Source: Ignavibacteriaceae bacterium (GTDB lineage Bacteria; Bacteroidota; Ignavibacteria; Ignavibacteriales; Ignavibacteriaceae). Taken from it: a stretch of DNA of 50,559 bases. Positions 9,344 to 18,326 of the stretch are shown here, piece by piece. Position numbers and translations under genes: made by a program. Under the pieces are notes generated by a model. It was not told where the DNA came from and searched no databases. It saw nothing but the letters and a program-made list of their open reading frames with translations. The DNA is taken from contig JACZKK010000149.1 of the NCBI GenBank assembly GCA_014860115.1, positions 1 to 50,559 of the forward strand, given 5' to 3'. How positions within the stretch are numbered: position 1 is the stretch's first letter; the number at the start of each line of letters is the position of its first letter.

Positions 9344-10135
9344 TTGAAGCTTTCAGAATTGAAAAGAGAAACGAGCCGCTTATTGGATATCATCCGGGAG
9401 ATGGACAGGAAAGTAATTATCATTTTTCTGTCGGTGGCTATTCTTCAAACAATATCATGGTATTACACTTCCAGAAATTTTTTCAGGATCAATTTCTTTC
9501 CCTACTATCAAAACGATCCAAATGTTTTTCTGTATGAATATCTCTTCTGGTTTATTGGAGATTTTATTACGTTATTTCTTTTATCGATAATCATCATCAA
9601 ATTTATTCTCAAGGAAGATTTAAGAAGTTATGGTTTACAGTTTGGTGATTACAAAGTAGGACTTGCATTATCTGCAATGTTTTTTTTGGTTATGCTTCCG
9701 GCAATCTGGTTCTTCTCAGCAACACCTGATTTTTCAGATAAGTATCCTCATCTTCTTTCGACGAGAAATAGCTGGGGAGAATTTTATATTTATGCATCAG
9801 GGATGTTGTTGTATATGATCAGCTGGGAATTTATTTGGCGCGGTTTTATGCTGTTCGGTTTGAAAGAAAAATTCGGTTACTATTCAGTGCTGATACAAAT
9901 GATTCCTTTTGTAATTTTACATAATGGAAAACCGGCTCCCGAAACATTCGGTGCAATAGCTGGAGGAATAGCGTTGGGAGTTCTAGCTTTCCGTACAAAC
10001 TCAGTTTTATATTGTATTATTACTCATATGGGAATAATGTTTACGATTGATTTGATTTCAACTTTGAGGTATAGGGCAAATGATTATGGTGTTGGGATTG
10101 ATACATTACTTAATATTATCAAAACAATTTTATAG
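9344..10135 (+). CDS. CPBP/Abi-family intramembrane protein, degenerate active site
   Basis: This 263-residue protein has about seven or eight membrane helices. The CPBP (CAAX protease and bacteriocin-processing) pattern is visible: WEFIWRG (161-167) in place of EExxxR, FVILH (189-193) for FxxxH, and a third helix with THMGIM (227-232) where the family usually has HxxxN/B. The first glutamate and the final asparagine are therefore replaced, so it may not be an active protease. It starts with TTG without a clear ribosome binding site; the first ATG downstream would remove 19 residues. It lies nine bases before pdxJ, probably co-transcribed. Confidence 0.75.
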   Translation: MKLSELKRETSRLLDIIREMDRKVIIIFLSVAILQTISWYYTSRNFFRINFFPYYQNDPNVFLYEYLFWFIGDFITLFLLSIIIIKFILKEDLRSYGLQFGDYKVGLALSAMFFLVMLPAIWFFSATPDFSDKYPHLLSTRNSWGEFYIYASGMLLYMISWEFIWRGFMLFGLKEKFGYYSVLIQMIPFVILHNGKPAPETFGAIAGGIALGVLAFRTNSVLYCIITHMGIMFTIDLISTLRYRANDYGVGIDTLLNIIKTIL

Positions 10136-10144
10136 GGAACCAAA

Positions 10145-10858
10145 ATGAGATTCACTTTAAATGTTGATCATGTTGCTACATTAAGAAACGCAAGAGGCGA
10201 GAGTCAACCAGATCCCGTAACTGCTGCGTTAATTGCAGAGCAGGCAGGTGTTGATGGAATCGTTTTTCATTTGAGGGAAGACAGAAGACATATCAATGAA
10301 CGTGATGTCAGACTTCTTCGGGAACTAGTAACAACCAAACTTGATTTTGAGATGGCTGCAGTCCCTGAAATAATTAAAATTGCCTGTGATGTCGGTCCTG
10401 AACTAGCAACGCTTGTTCCAGAGAAAAGACAGGAACTAACAACCGAAGGCGGATTAAATGTCATCGATAATGTAACTTTAATTAGAGAAACAATAAAAGA
10501 ACTGAATGATGCTGATATTGCAGTATCTATTTTTACAGAACCTGATATCCCGCAGATTGATGCATCAGCCGAAGTTGGAGCCGACTTTATTGAAATTCAC
10601 ACCGGAGTATTTGCAAATGCAGTTACTGAAGAAGAACAATTTGACGAGCTTGAAAGAATAAGAGGTGCAGCGAAGCATGCAAAAAAGTTAGGTTTGGGTG
10701 TAAATGCAGGGCATGGTTTGGATTATCAGAATATAAAAATATTCCGGGAGCTTGAAGACATTGACGAAGTAAGTATCGGACATGCCGTTATTGCCAGAGC
10801 AGTAATAGTTGGAATTGAAGAAGCGGTTAAAGAAATGATAAGGCTCATCAGAAAATAA
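10145..10858 (+). CDS. pdxJ: Pyridoxine 5'-phosphate synthase
   Basis: The 237-residue enzyme condenses 1-deoxyxylulose 5-phosphate with aminoacetone 3-phosphate to make pyridoxine 5'-phosphate in the DXP-dependent vitamin B6 pathway. It is recognised by the start LNVDHVATLRNARGESQPDP, FHLREDRRHI near 42, LEMAAVPE-like DFEMAAVPE near 72, VPEKRQELTTEGGL near 101, EIHTG near 152, and NAGHGLDY near 192. AGGGAACC precedes the ATG. Its substrate DXP is made by Dxs, encoded at 41916 in this window. Confidence 0.98.
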   Translation: MRFTLNVDHVATLRNARGESQPDPVTAALIAEQAGVDGIVFHLREDRRHINERDVRLLRELVTTKLDFEMAAVPEIIKIACDVGPELATLVPEKRQELTTEGGLNVIDNVTLIRETIKELNDADIAVSIFTEPDIPQIDASAEVGADFIEIHTGVFANAVTEEEQFDELERIRGAAKHAKKLGLGVNAGHGLDYQNIKIFRELEDIDEVSIGHAVIARAVIVGIEEAVKEMIRLIRK

Positions 10859-10873
10859 AATCCCGATGAGCCT
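10841..10873. other. Hairpin between convergent pdxJ and UGDH genes
   Basis: AGGCTCATC (10841-10849) and GATGAGCCT (10865-10873) are perfect inverted copies around a 15-base loop that includes the pdxJ stop. Neither side has a good T-run. It may act as a two-way transcript end. Confidence 0.35.
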
Positions 10874-10880
10874 GGGAAAA

Positions 10881-12275
10881 TTAATCTTCCTTAAAATGAA
10901 CCAATGGCGGTTTACCCATAGAATGAACTTCAAATCCGATTTTGTATAGCTTTTCGTGATCAAGAATATTTCTTCCGTCAAAAATAAAAGCAGGTTTCTC
11001 CATACTTTTGTACAACTTTTCATAGTCCAAGGTTTTATATAAATCCCATTCCGTGATAATTGCAATAGCATGAGCATTCTTAGCAGCTTTGTAAGGATCT
11101 TCCTGATATTCAATATCATTTCCGTATTCCTTCAAATCAATCTTAGCATTTTTAATTGCCTTCGGATCAGAAATTACAACGTGTGCTTTTTCCATCATTA
11201 ATTTTCTCGTAACATAAAGTGCGGCAGTTTCTCTTGTGTCACTAGTGTTTGCTTTAAATGCAAATCCGAAGAGAGCAATTCTTTTATCCGTTATTGTATT
11301 AAACATTGCTTTAGTAATTGTTTGGACAAAACGATTGGTCTGATACTCATTCATATTAACCACACTCTCCCAGTAAGCAGCAACTTCGTACAAACCAAAA
11401 GTTTCACATAAATAAGCCAGGTTGAGAATATCCTTCTTAAAACACGAACCTCCGAAACCAACACTTGCATTAAGAAATTTATCCCCAATTCTGGAATCTT
11501 TTCCAATTGCGCGAGCGACCTCATTGACATCAGCATCTACTTTTTCACAAAGTGCCGAAAGAGAATTTATTGAGGAGATTCTTTGTGCCAGAAAAGAATT
11601 GGCTGCAAGTTTCGATAACTCTGAGCTCATTTGATTGCTTGTAATGAGGCGATCCCTTGGAATCCAGTTAGCATAAATATCAACAATTTCCTTACGAGCT
11701 TTCAACCCACTCTTCGTTTCCTTTGAACCAATTAAAACTCTGTCTGGTTTTTCAAGGTCCTTAATGGCTGTTCCTTCAGCAAGAAATTCAGGATTGGATA
11801 CAACTTCAAACTTCAGTCCTTTTTCATTCAAACTTAAAATTCTTTCCATTGCAATAGCTGTCTTTACAGGAAGCGTCGATCTTTCTACAATAATCTTATC
11901 TGATTTTGCTGCGCGTAAAATATCTCTTGCCGTCTTTTCCCAGTATTGAAGATCAGCACTTTTTCCTGCTCCTTCACCAAAAGTCTTAGTTGGAGTGTTA
12001 ACAGATATGAAAATTATATCAGATTCTCTTATTCCTTTATCAACATCAGTTGAGAAGAAAAGATTTTTACCTCTGCAGGTTTTTACTAATTCGAGCAGAC
12101 CGGGCTCATAAATCGGCAAGTCATCCGTTTGCCATGCCGCTATTTTTTCAGGATTGACATCAACTACGGTTACTTTGTATTGAGGACATTTGTGAGCAAT
12201 CATTGCCATTGTTGGACCACCAACATAACCCGCACCGATACATAAAAGATTCTTTTCAAATTTCTTTGCGGCCAT
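10881..12275 (-). CDS. ugd: UDP-glucose 6-dehydrogenase, animal-like type
   Basis: The 464-residue enzyme oxidises UDP-glucose to UDP-glucuronate with two NAD+, feeding capsule, LPS or exopolysaccharide synthesis. The Rossmann motif is GAGYVGGPT (15-22). The catalytic cysteine is Cys278 in GFGGSCFKKDI and the active-site lysine is Lys222 in SSELSKLAAN. Unlike most bacterial Ugd/TuaD it follows the animal enzyme over its whole length, for example CRGKNLFFST, ISVNTPTKT, NPEFLAEGTAIKDL, AQRISSINS and KPAFIFDGR, with the cysteine within two positions of the human one. The ATG is 15 bases after the end of the GNAT gene, so the two are probably co-transcribed. Confidence 0.96.
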   Translation of the reverse strand: MAAKKFEKNLLCIGAGYVGGPTMAMIAHKCPQYKVTVVDVNPEKIAAWQTDDLPIYEPGLLELVKTCRGKNLFFSTDVDKGIRESDIIFISVNTPTKTFGEGAGKSADLQYWEKTARDILRAAKSDKIIVERSTLPVKTAIAMERILSLNEKGLKFEVVSNPEFLAEGTAIKDLEKPDRVLIGSKETKSGLKARKEIVDIYANWIPRDRLITSNQMSSELSKLAANSFLAQRISSINSLSALCEKVDADVNEVARAIGKDSRIGDKFLNASVGFGGSCFKKDILNLAYLCETFGLYEVAAYWESVVNMNEYQTNRFVQTITKAMFNTITDKRIALFGFAFKANTSDTRETAALYVTRKLMMEKAHVVISDPKAIKNAKIDLKEYGNDIEYQEDPYKAAKNAHAIAIITEWDLYKTLDYEKLYKSMEKPAFIFDGRNILDHEKLYKIGFEVHSMGKPPLVHFKED

Positions 12276-12290
12276 TATTACTCCATTTTT

Positions 12291-12884
12291 TTACTTGATA
12301 ATATATCTCATAATTGGTCTTGTTTCTGACCTTCTAATTATCTCTGTGAATCCCGCTTTCTTGAAAGCCGATGATAATCCAGTCCACGCAAATACATCAG
12401 CAGTTTTTCCTGATTTTGGTTCAACGGGATAACCTTCAATTATTTTCCCTTTTTTCATTTTGACAAATGCTTTTGCAGCATTCAGCAGTTCTACACTCAA
12501 ACCTTTATTACGATATTCTTTTAAAATAAAAAAACATACGATTGACCAAACGGGTTTATTATCAATTCTTTTTAATACTCTGGAATTTTCCAACACCGGA
12601 AAATCTTCTCTTGGTGCAACAGAGCACCATCCCACTGGTTTATCATCATCGTATGCTAAGATACCGGGAATAATTCCACTTTCAACAATGCTTTTCATTT
12701 TCTTTTTTGTACCCGAACCACGTTGTGCGTCATAATCTTTTCTTTTCATTCGCCAGTACATACACCAGCACCCGGCGCAAGCTCCTTTTTCACCAAACAA
12801 TTTTTCGAAATCTTTCCAATTTTCTTTTGTGACGGGATAAAAGTTGAATTTCGATTTGACTTTTATTTTTAGGTCTTTGTTCAT
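12291..12884 (-). CDS. GNAT-family N-acetyltransferase
   Basis: This 197-residue protein has a cysteine-rich N-terminal motif CAGCWCMYWR (about 36-45) typical of one GNAT subgroup. It then has strand-helix features of the acetyl-CoA fold: GWCSVAPRE, a central beta strand SIVCFFILKEYRNKGLS with an R/K-rich pantetheine-binding turn, and a late segment TGLSSAFKKAGFTEI. The acceptor is unknown. It ends 15 bases before the UGDH start on the same strand, so it is the first gene of a probable two-gene unit, though no functional link is obvious. Confidence 0.82.
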   Translation of the reverse strand: MNKDLKIKVKSKFNFYPVTKENWKDFEKLFGEKGACAGCWCMYWRMKRKDYDAQRGSGTKKKMKSIVESGIIPGILAYDDDKPVGWCSVAPREDFPVLENSRVLKRIDNKPVWSIVCFFILKEYRNKGLSVELLNAAKAFVKMKKGKIIEGYPVEPKSGKTADVFAWTGLSSAFKKAGFTEIIRRSETRPIMRYIIK

Positions 12885-12938
12885 TCGTTAGTAATTTTCA
12901 TAACACTATAACAAATTTAATCATAACCCTCATATACT

Positions 12939-12967
12939 AAAAAAGCCAGGATGTTTGTACCTGGCTT
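12939..12967 (-). terminator. Rho-independent terminator
   Basis: On the minus strand AAGCCAGG, a nine-base loop, then CCTGGCTT (12943-12967), followed by further T (12939-12942). It terminates the small outer-membrane-type gene ending at 13010. Confidence 0.8.
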
Positions 12968-13009
12968 ATCAAAACTATATCATGATACTATCGTGTGATG
13001 ACTTAAAAA

Positions 13010-13462
13010 TTATTTGAAAAAATATCTGGCACCTAGAGCAGCGTTGATTGCAAAATCTGTCTTTGGTGTGAGATCTAAAATTGGAACTATTTCCAGAAAA
13101 ATATCAACAGGAGCACTTTGAAATAAGTAAGCTAATCCGAGCGGGACACGAACACCAAGCTTTGTTTCGTTAGCAGTTTTTATTCTCGCTCCTATTCCAT
13201 AATAGAAGGGTAACGTACCTTCAGGAACGGATATTAATCTCATATTATGAAAGAGATAATCTCCGTGAATGTGAAATGCACCACCATCAATAAATGACCA
13301 GGCGAGTGCCGCATCGATTGCTGTTGTGCTTCCAGTCCAATATTTAAAGCTGATACCGGTTGGTTCTCCAACAATTAATCCTAAACCAACACCGCTGCTT
13401 TGTGCTTTTACTGTCGATAGGAATACTAATACGAATAATAACATTAAAAATTTTGTTCTCAT
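13010..13462 (-). CDS. Small secreted or outer-membrane beta-barrel protein
   Basis: From the ATG at 13462 the protein is 150 residues, with a signal peptide (MRTKFLMLLF... ending VKAQ) followed by alternating beta-strand sequence rich in glycine and aromatics (GLGLIVGEPTGISFKYW). It ends in ARYFFK, as expected of a small outer-membrane barrel. An open frame continues 13 codons further upstream, but the 13462 start has GAGG seven bases before it and exposes the signal peptide. A terminator follows at 12939-12967. Function unknown. Confidence 0.75.
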   Translation of the reverse strand: MRTKFLMLLFVLVFLSTVKAQSSGVGLGLIVGEPTGISFKYWTGSTTAIDAALAWSFIDGGAFHIHGDYLFHNMRLISVPEGTLPFYYGIGARIKTANETKLGVRVPLGLAYLFQSAPVDIFLEIVPILDLTPKTDFAINAALGARYFFK

Positions 13463-13498
13463 CACTTGTTCCTCAGTTTTGTTTAACAATTTTGAGTG

Positions 13499-13506
13499 CA
13501 AATATA
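13499..13506 (-). promoter_or_regulatory. TAnnTTTG promoter box
   Basis: TATATTTG on the minus strand lies 37 bases before the start at 13462. The upstream element at the usual spacing is poor. Confidence 0.45.
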
Positions 13507-13537
13507 TGAATTGTAAATTTTCTCAGGAAGCAAATTA

Positions 13538-14209
13538 TTATTCCTTAGCTCCAGCTTTTTTAAGTATTGTGACCACCTCTTCGTAATTACCAAGCTTTGC
13601 CAGGAATAAAGGAGTAGAGCCTTCACCTGTAGCCTTATTCACATTTGCACCGTGTTTAATGAGATATTTTACAAGTTCAGCATCTCCGTTAGCTGCAGCA
13701 TAATGTAGTGCAGTCCATCTAAGTGCACTTTGTCTTTTAAGTTCAGCATTAATATTTGCACCATTTTTTCTTAGCAGCTCACATATTTCAATTGGAACTT
13801 TACCAGAAGATACTCCCAGCGTTGCCTGAATAAACGGAGTCATTCCATCATTTGCGGCTTCATTCACTTTAGCACCGTTTGCAACTAATATTTTTACATT
13901 CGGTAGTGAATTGCTTGATGCCCAAAGCAAAGCAGTTTTTCCTTCTTTGTCTTTAAGATTCACATTGGCGCCTTTGCCGATTAAATACTCAACCATATCA
14001 TCGTAATAGTAATAACTGCTGGCAATCATCAAAGCAGTAGTGCCTGAGGTAGGATGCTGCGTATTAATATCCACTCCGGATTGAAGAAGTTGCTCAATCT
14101 TTACAGTATCTTTTTTAATTACTGCATCTGCAAGCGGGTTGAATTGTTGAGGGAAAATTGTGTTAATTTCAAAAAAAAGAAGCACTGAAATTAGATTTAT
14201 AATTTTCAT
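13538..14209 (-). CDS. Secreted ankyrin-repeat protein
   Basis: The 223-residue protein has a signal peptide (1 to about 21, FPQQ) and then about five to six ankyrin repeats, visible from motifs such as GTTALMIASSYYYYDDMVEYLI, GKTALLWASSNSLPNVKILV, GMTPFIQATLG, RWTALHYAAANGDAELVKYL and GSTPLFLAKLGNYEEVVTIL, each followed by a G-A/I-(N/K) turn. The export signal puts the repeats in the periplasm or outside the cell, where they would act as a protein-binding scaffold. Partner unknown. Confidence 0.88.
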   Translation of the reverse strand: MKIINLISVLLFFEINTIFPQQFNPLADAVIKKDTVKIEQLLQSGVDINTQHPTSGTTALMIASSYYYYDDMVEYLIGKGANVNLKDKEGKTALLWASSNSLPNVKILVANGAKVNEAANDGMTPFIQATLGVSSGKVPIEICELLRKNGANINAELKRQSALRWTALHYAAANGDAELVKYLIKHGANVNKATGEGSTPLFLAKLGNYEEVVTILKKAGAKE

Positions 14210-14288
14210 TGATGTTTCACAATTCTAATTCGTATTGAAGCTAACTTACTTTTTGATGAATTTAATCATACTTATTTATAGTCTCACT

Positions 14289-15377
14289 TTACTCATAATA
14301 TTCGTAATGATATTCATGAGAGTCCATTTCTCCTTTTTTAGTATCTACAGTGATGGTTTTACTCAATAAACCATTTTCGAGGTATAGAAAAGTTTTAGTA
14401 TAATTCTCAACTTCATCTTCATACCTTTTAAAACCAATTTCTTTCCCAGATTTGTCATATTTCCATTCAAGTAGTTTTTTCCTGGCAGGTGATAATTCTA
14501 ATTCCGATAGTAAAATTCCATTCTCATTATATTCACGATATAATCTTTCGGTAAGGTTTGTGTTCTCATATCTCGCTATAACAATTGATTTGCCATCAGA
14601 GTTTAACTTTAGTGAGTCGATGAACTTCAAAATTCCATCCAATCCATAAAATTTTCTGTAACCTGTTAATGAAGTATAGTCCAGATACTTTTCTTGAAGA
14701 ATTTTCCCTTTTGGTCCATATTCCTGATAATAAATCTCTCTGCCGAGACTATCATAATCGTAAATAAGTTTTGATTCCCAAAGCGTTTCAGAAAGCGGTA
14801 ACAAACTTATTTTGGATTTAAGCAATTTTTCTTCACCAATTGTGATGTATTCGTACGCATTAAATTCGATTGTATCGAAAGGTTCTTCATATAAGTACTG
14901 AAGCTCGAAGGTTAGATTACCTTCATCATCGTATTCGTATTCATAAGCCCACTTTTCTTCACCTTCCTTATCATAATTTTTTAATTCTATGATTCTGCCC
15001 TCATCATCAAATTCTTGTGTTCCAATTAATTTGCCTTTTCTATATGCCTCTAAAACATTTCCATTCTCATCAGTTAAATAATCCTCCTCATAATACAACT
15101 TAGACATTAATGAATCAGTATAAAATTCGCGTCTTAATCTGTTTCCATTCTTGTCATAATAATTCTTATGAGTATAGGCAGAGTTATGCATCGAGTCAGT
15201 TTCCGAGGATTTTTTGATTATTTCGATTTCAGTTTTGACTCTCAACTTTTTAAACAAATCTCTTTTTTCTTTATCTAATTGCCAACTCCGAACTACTTCT
15301 ATGCTTAGACTTGGAATTGTGGAAGATATAATCAGAATTGAACTAAGAAATAACAAAAATATTGTTTTGTATTTCAT
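14289..15377 (-). CDS. Exported protein with YD-like (MORN/Rhs-type) repeats
   Basis: This 362-residue protein has an N-terminal hydrophobic export signal (1 to about 26). From about 70 onward it has repeated units of the form (Y/F)-D-x-x-G-(N/R/K)-x-(L/I)-x-x-(E/Q)-x-x-Y, for example YDKNGNRLRREFY, YEYDDEGNLTFELQY, YDYDSLGREIYYQEY, YNENGILLSELEL and YDKSGKEIGFKRYE. Such repeats form extended beta sheets in YwqK-like and Rhs/YD proteins. There is no toxin or sorting domain. It is probably a periplasmic or outer-membrane lipoprotein-like scaffold of unknown role. Confidence 0.7.
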   Translation of the reverse strand: MKYKTIFLLFLSSILIISSTIPSLSIEVVRSWQLDKEKRDLFKKLRVKTEIEIIKKSSETDSMHNSAYTHKNYYDKNGNRLRREFYTDSLMSKLYYEEDYLTDENGNVLEAYRKGKLIGTQEFDDEGRIIELKNYDKEGEEKWAYEYEYDDEGNLTFELQYLYEEPFDTIEFNAYEYITIGEEKLLKSKISLLPLSETLWESKLIYDYDSLGREIYYQEYGPKGKILQEKYLDYTSLTGYRKFYGLDGILKFIDSLKLNSDGKSIVIARYENTNLTERLYREYNENGILLSELELSPARKKLLEWKYDKSGKEIGFKRYEDEVENYTKTFLYLENGLLSKTITVDTKKGEMDSHEYHYEYYE

Positions 15378-15432
15378 ATTTTAAACCCATAAGGAAAATT
15401 CATAAACAATAACTGAATTCAAATTATTAAAA

Positions 15433-16203
15433 TTGAATCTAAAACAAAAATTAGACCACCATTACAAGGCTTTCGACAATTCAAAGCTTGAGCCTGATCC
15501 GCTTCAATTTCCTCATCTATTTGAATATGAAAAGGATATTGAACTTATGGCATTTATCGCTTCGGTTTTTGCGTATGGGAATGTTAAGCAAATAATAAAC
15601 TCTCTCAATACATTTCTACTGATTTCAAAAAATCAACCTTATGAGTTCATTAGCAATATTTCAGCAATTAAGAATTTACCAACTAATTTCGTTCATAGGT
15701 TTTATTCGACTAAAGATATTCTTCATCTATTTCAATTGTTAAATTTAGCTTACAATGAATACGGTTCGCTTAAGAATTTGTTTTTATCAGGATACAATTC
15801 AGAAGAAGAAAACCTAAAGAATGCAATTACTAATTTCAATAAATATTTTCTAACCAAAGCTCAGAAGGAATTTAAGCAACTAAGCAGGGGAATGAAATTT
15901 ATGTTCCCCTTGCCCGAAAAGGGAAGTGCCTGCAAAAGAATGAATCTCTTTCTACGCTGGATGGTAAGAAAAGATGATCTTGATTTTGGCCTCTGGAGTG
16001 AAATACCAACATCTAAACTCATTATTCCCGTTGATACACACATCGCAAGAATTTGCAGACAATTAAAACTCACCAAAAGAAAAAATGTAAGCTGGAAAAT
16101 GGCTGAAGAAATCACAAATAACCTCAAAAAGTTTGATCGCAACGATCCAATTAAATATGATTTTGCGTTATGCCATATAGGGATGAGAAAGCAAGAATTC
16201 TAA
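15433..16203 (+). CDS. TIGR02757/DUF2400-family protein
   Basis: The 256-residue protein matches the TIGR02757 family of Bacteroidota and relatives: the start HHYKAFDNSKLEPDPLQFPH, AFIASVFAYGNVKQI (about 37-51), a middle KRMNLFLRWMVRKDDLDFGLW, PVDTHIARICRQLKL, and the end YDFALCHIGM. The PVDTH...R block with helical surroundings recalls helix-hairpin-helix DNA glycosylases, but the biochemical function is not established. TTG start at 15433 without a strong ribosome binding site. It is transcribed away from the YD-repeat gene. Confidence 0.88.
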   Translation: MNLKQKLDHHYKAFDNSKLEPDPLQFPHLFEYEKDIELMAFIASVFAYGNVKQIINSLNTFLLISKNQPYEFISNISAIKNLPTNFVHRFYSTKDILHLFQLLNLAYNEYGSLKNLFLSGYNSEEENLKNAITNFNKYFLTKAQKEFKQLSRGMKFMFPLPEKGSACKRMNLFLRWMVRKDDLDFGLWSEIPTSKLIIPVDTHIARICRQLKLTKRKNVSWKMAEEITNNLKKFDRNDPIKYDFALCHIGMRKQEF

Positions 16204-16258
16204 TTCTAAATTTACTTTAATAATTAGCAATAATGTTTAAAAATACTCAATAATCTTG

Positions 16259-16289
16259 TTGATGAGCTAGAGAAAGCTGTTTATATTTG
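16259..16289 (+). promoter_or_regulatory. Promoter of the oligopeptide transporter gene
   Basis: TTGATG (16259-16264), a 17-base spacer, then TATATTTG (16282-16289), which satisfies both a sigma-70-like -10 and the Bacteroidota TAnnTTTG form. The gene starts 75 bases downstream, leaving an untranslated leader of about 65 bases. Confidence 0.65.
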
Positions 16290-16363
16290 GTCACTATTTT
16301 TGGAACTAAAATCCGTCATCACGGAAAAATAACTATTTCTCTCACGTAGTTAAGGAGTATCAT

Positions 16364-18316
16364 ATGGCCGAGACCAAACGATTTGTTCCCTTCGTCTCTC
16401 CTGAAACCTCAATGGCTGAATTTTCCATTCGCGCTTTAATCATCGGATTAATTTTGGCAGTAGTTCTTGGTGCTGCAAACGCATACCTTGGTTTAAAAGC
16501 AGGAATGACGATCGCTGCAACTTATCCTGCAGCAGTAATTGGAATGGCACTTATTAAAATTATGAAAGGCTCAATCCTTGAGGAAAACTTTACCAGAACT
16601 GTAGGTTCGATTGGTGAGTCTATCGCAGCGGGAGCTATTTTTACTTTACCCGCATTCTTTATTGCAGGAATCTGGGTACCGTTTTTCACCACAGAAAATT
16701 TTCTAATATCAGTTGCAATAATGATTGCCGGAGGTATTCTGGGAATCATGTTCGTTGCACTTCTCAGAAGAGTGATGGTTGAAGACGTTGAGCTTCCTTT
16801 CCCCGAGTCCGTTGCTGCAGCAGAAATTCATAAAGCAGGAAGACACGGCACTGGAGGTTCAAAGTTTCTTTTTAGTGCGATGGGAATTGGGGCACTAATT
16901 CAAATGCTAGGACAGTTCAAGTTGTTTGCTACTTCATGGACTCAACTCATAACTGTTGGTAAAGGTCATATTTTATTTCGCTCACCAGACGTAAGTCCAG
17001 CATACATTGGAGTTGGTTATATAATCGGTCCACGACTTGCCTCACTAAACTTTAGCGGAGGCGTTCTTGCCTGGGGTTTGCTCGCACCTACAATTGCATT
17101 CTTTAAATATTTTAATACTGAAACTCCCGCAGATTTTGATTGGGCTACAACAATGGTTCAAGTCTGGAAAGATTATGTTAGACCAATTGCAATTGGCGGA
17201 ATGTTGGTTGGTGCAGCTTATACTTTATGGAGAATGAGAAAAAGTCTTATGACCGGTATTGCACGTTCTATTAGTGATGTGAAAAAAGCAGCTACTGGTG
17301 ATTTTGTTGAGATCAGAACTGAAAAAGATATCAGCTTCAACTGGGTAATGGTTGGAATTCTCGGTACGGCTGTCGCTACTTTCTTCATCTACAATTATTT
17401 CGCCCAGGATATTGTTGCCGCATTTGTCGCTACTGTTGTAATGATAATTGCAGGATTTTTCTTTGCTGCTGTATCAGGCTATCTTGTTGGAATTATCGGA
17501 TCAAGCAATAATCCTATCAGCGGATTGACTCTATCAACTTTAGTCGTCGCTGCAATTCTCATGGTTGCTTTAGGGATGGAAGGCGAAGCAGGCGTTGCCG
17601 CTGTGCTTGGAGTGGCTGCAGTAGTTTGTGTTGCTGCCGCTGTTGCCGGTGAAATGCTGCAGGATCTTAAAGCTGGACATATACTAGGAGGAACTCCCTG
17701 GAAGATGCAGGTGGGAGATATAATCGGTGTTGTTGTTTCCGCCGCAGTAATGTTCATTCCATTATTGATTCTTCACGAAGGAGATATTAAATCTGGTGGA
17801 ACCGGGTTTGGCGGAGATGCTCTACCAGCACCACAAGCAAGCTTGATGGCTATTTTATCAAAAGGGATTGTTGCAGGTCAGATGGATTGGATTTTGATTT
17901 TTGTTGGGATGTTAATGGGTGTTGGTTTTATTATGATGAATGTGAAAAGTCCAATGCTGGTCAGTGTTGGGATGTATCTTCCGTTGGGAACCACCTTTGC
18001 AATTTTTACTGGTGGTATGATTAAAGGTATTGTTGAAAAGTATAACGAGAAAAGAAAATTAAATGATGGTCAGAAATCGCGTGTTGAGAATACAGGAATT
18101 TTGATTGCAGCAGGGTTAATCGCTGGCGAAGCGTTAATAGGACTTCTGTTTGCAGGATTTGCTTTCTGGGAAGTTTCTCTGCTGGCAATTTTTGCGGAAC
18201 CATCCTTCTTAATAAGTTTGATTGTATTTGCATTTATTGGCTGGCTGCTTGTCAACATTCCATTAAAGAATGCGGGCAAGCCAGATGATCCGGCACCACC
18301 GCAAATTTCTATGTGA
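16364..18316 (+). CDS. OPT-family oligopeptide transporter
   Basis: This 650-residue inner-membrane protein has about 14 to 16 helices. Family traits include LGAANAYLGLKAGMTIAATYPAAVIG near residue 40, EENFTRTVGSIGESIAAGAIFTLPA near 72, PFPESVAAAEIHKAG near 145, and SSNNPISGLTLSTL near 383. OPT proteins take up small peptides (some take up metal chelates) with protons. AAGGAG precedes the ATG and a promoter lies upstream. A PqqD-like gene and the dipeptidase gene pepD follow in the same direction, which suggests peptide uptake as its job. Confidence 0.95.
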   Translation: MAETKRFVPFVSPETSMAEFSIRALIIGLILAVVLGAANAYLGLKAGMTIAATYPAAVIGMALIKIMKGSILEENFTRTVGSIGESIAAGAIFTLPAFFIAGIWVPFFTTENFLISVAIMIAGGILGIMFVALLRRVMVEDVELPFPESVAAAEIHKAGRHGTGGSKFLFSAMGIGALIQMLGQFKLFATSWTQLITVGKGHILFRSPDVSPAYIGVGYIIGPRLASLNFSGGVLAWGLLAPTIAFFKYFNTETPADFDWATTMVQVWKDYVRPIAIGGMLVGAAYTLWRMRKSLMTGIARSISDVKKAATGDFVEIRTEKDISFNWVMVGILGTAVATFFIYNYFAQDIVAAFVATVVMIIAGFFFAAVSGYLVGIIGSSNNPISGLTLSTLVVAAILMVALGMEGEAGVAAVLGVAAVVCVAAAVAGEMLQDLKAGHILGGTPWKMQVGDIIGVVVSAAVMFIPLLILHEGDIKSGGTGFGGDALPAPQASLMAILSKGIVAGQMDWILIFVGMLMGVGFIMMNVKSPMLVSVGMYLPLGTTFAIFTGGMIKGIVEKYNEKRKLNDGQKSRVENTGILIAAGLIAGEALIGLLFAGFAFWEVSLLAIFAEPSFLISLIVFAFIGWLLVNIPLKNAGKPDDPAPPQISM

Positions 18317-18326
18317 TAATTTTTTG

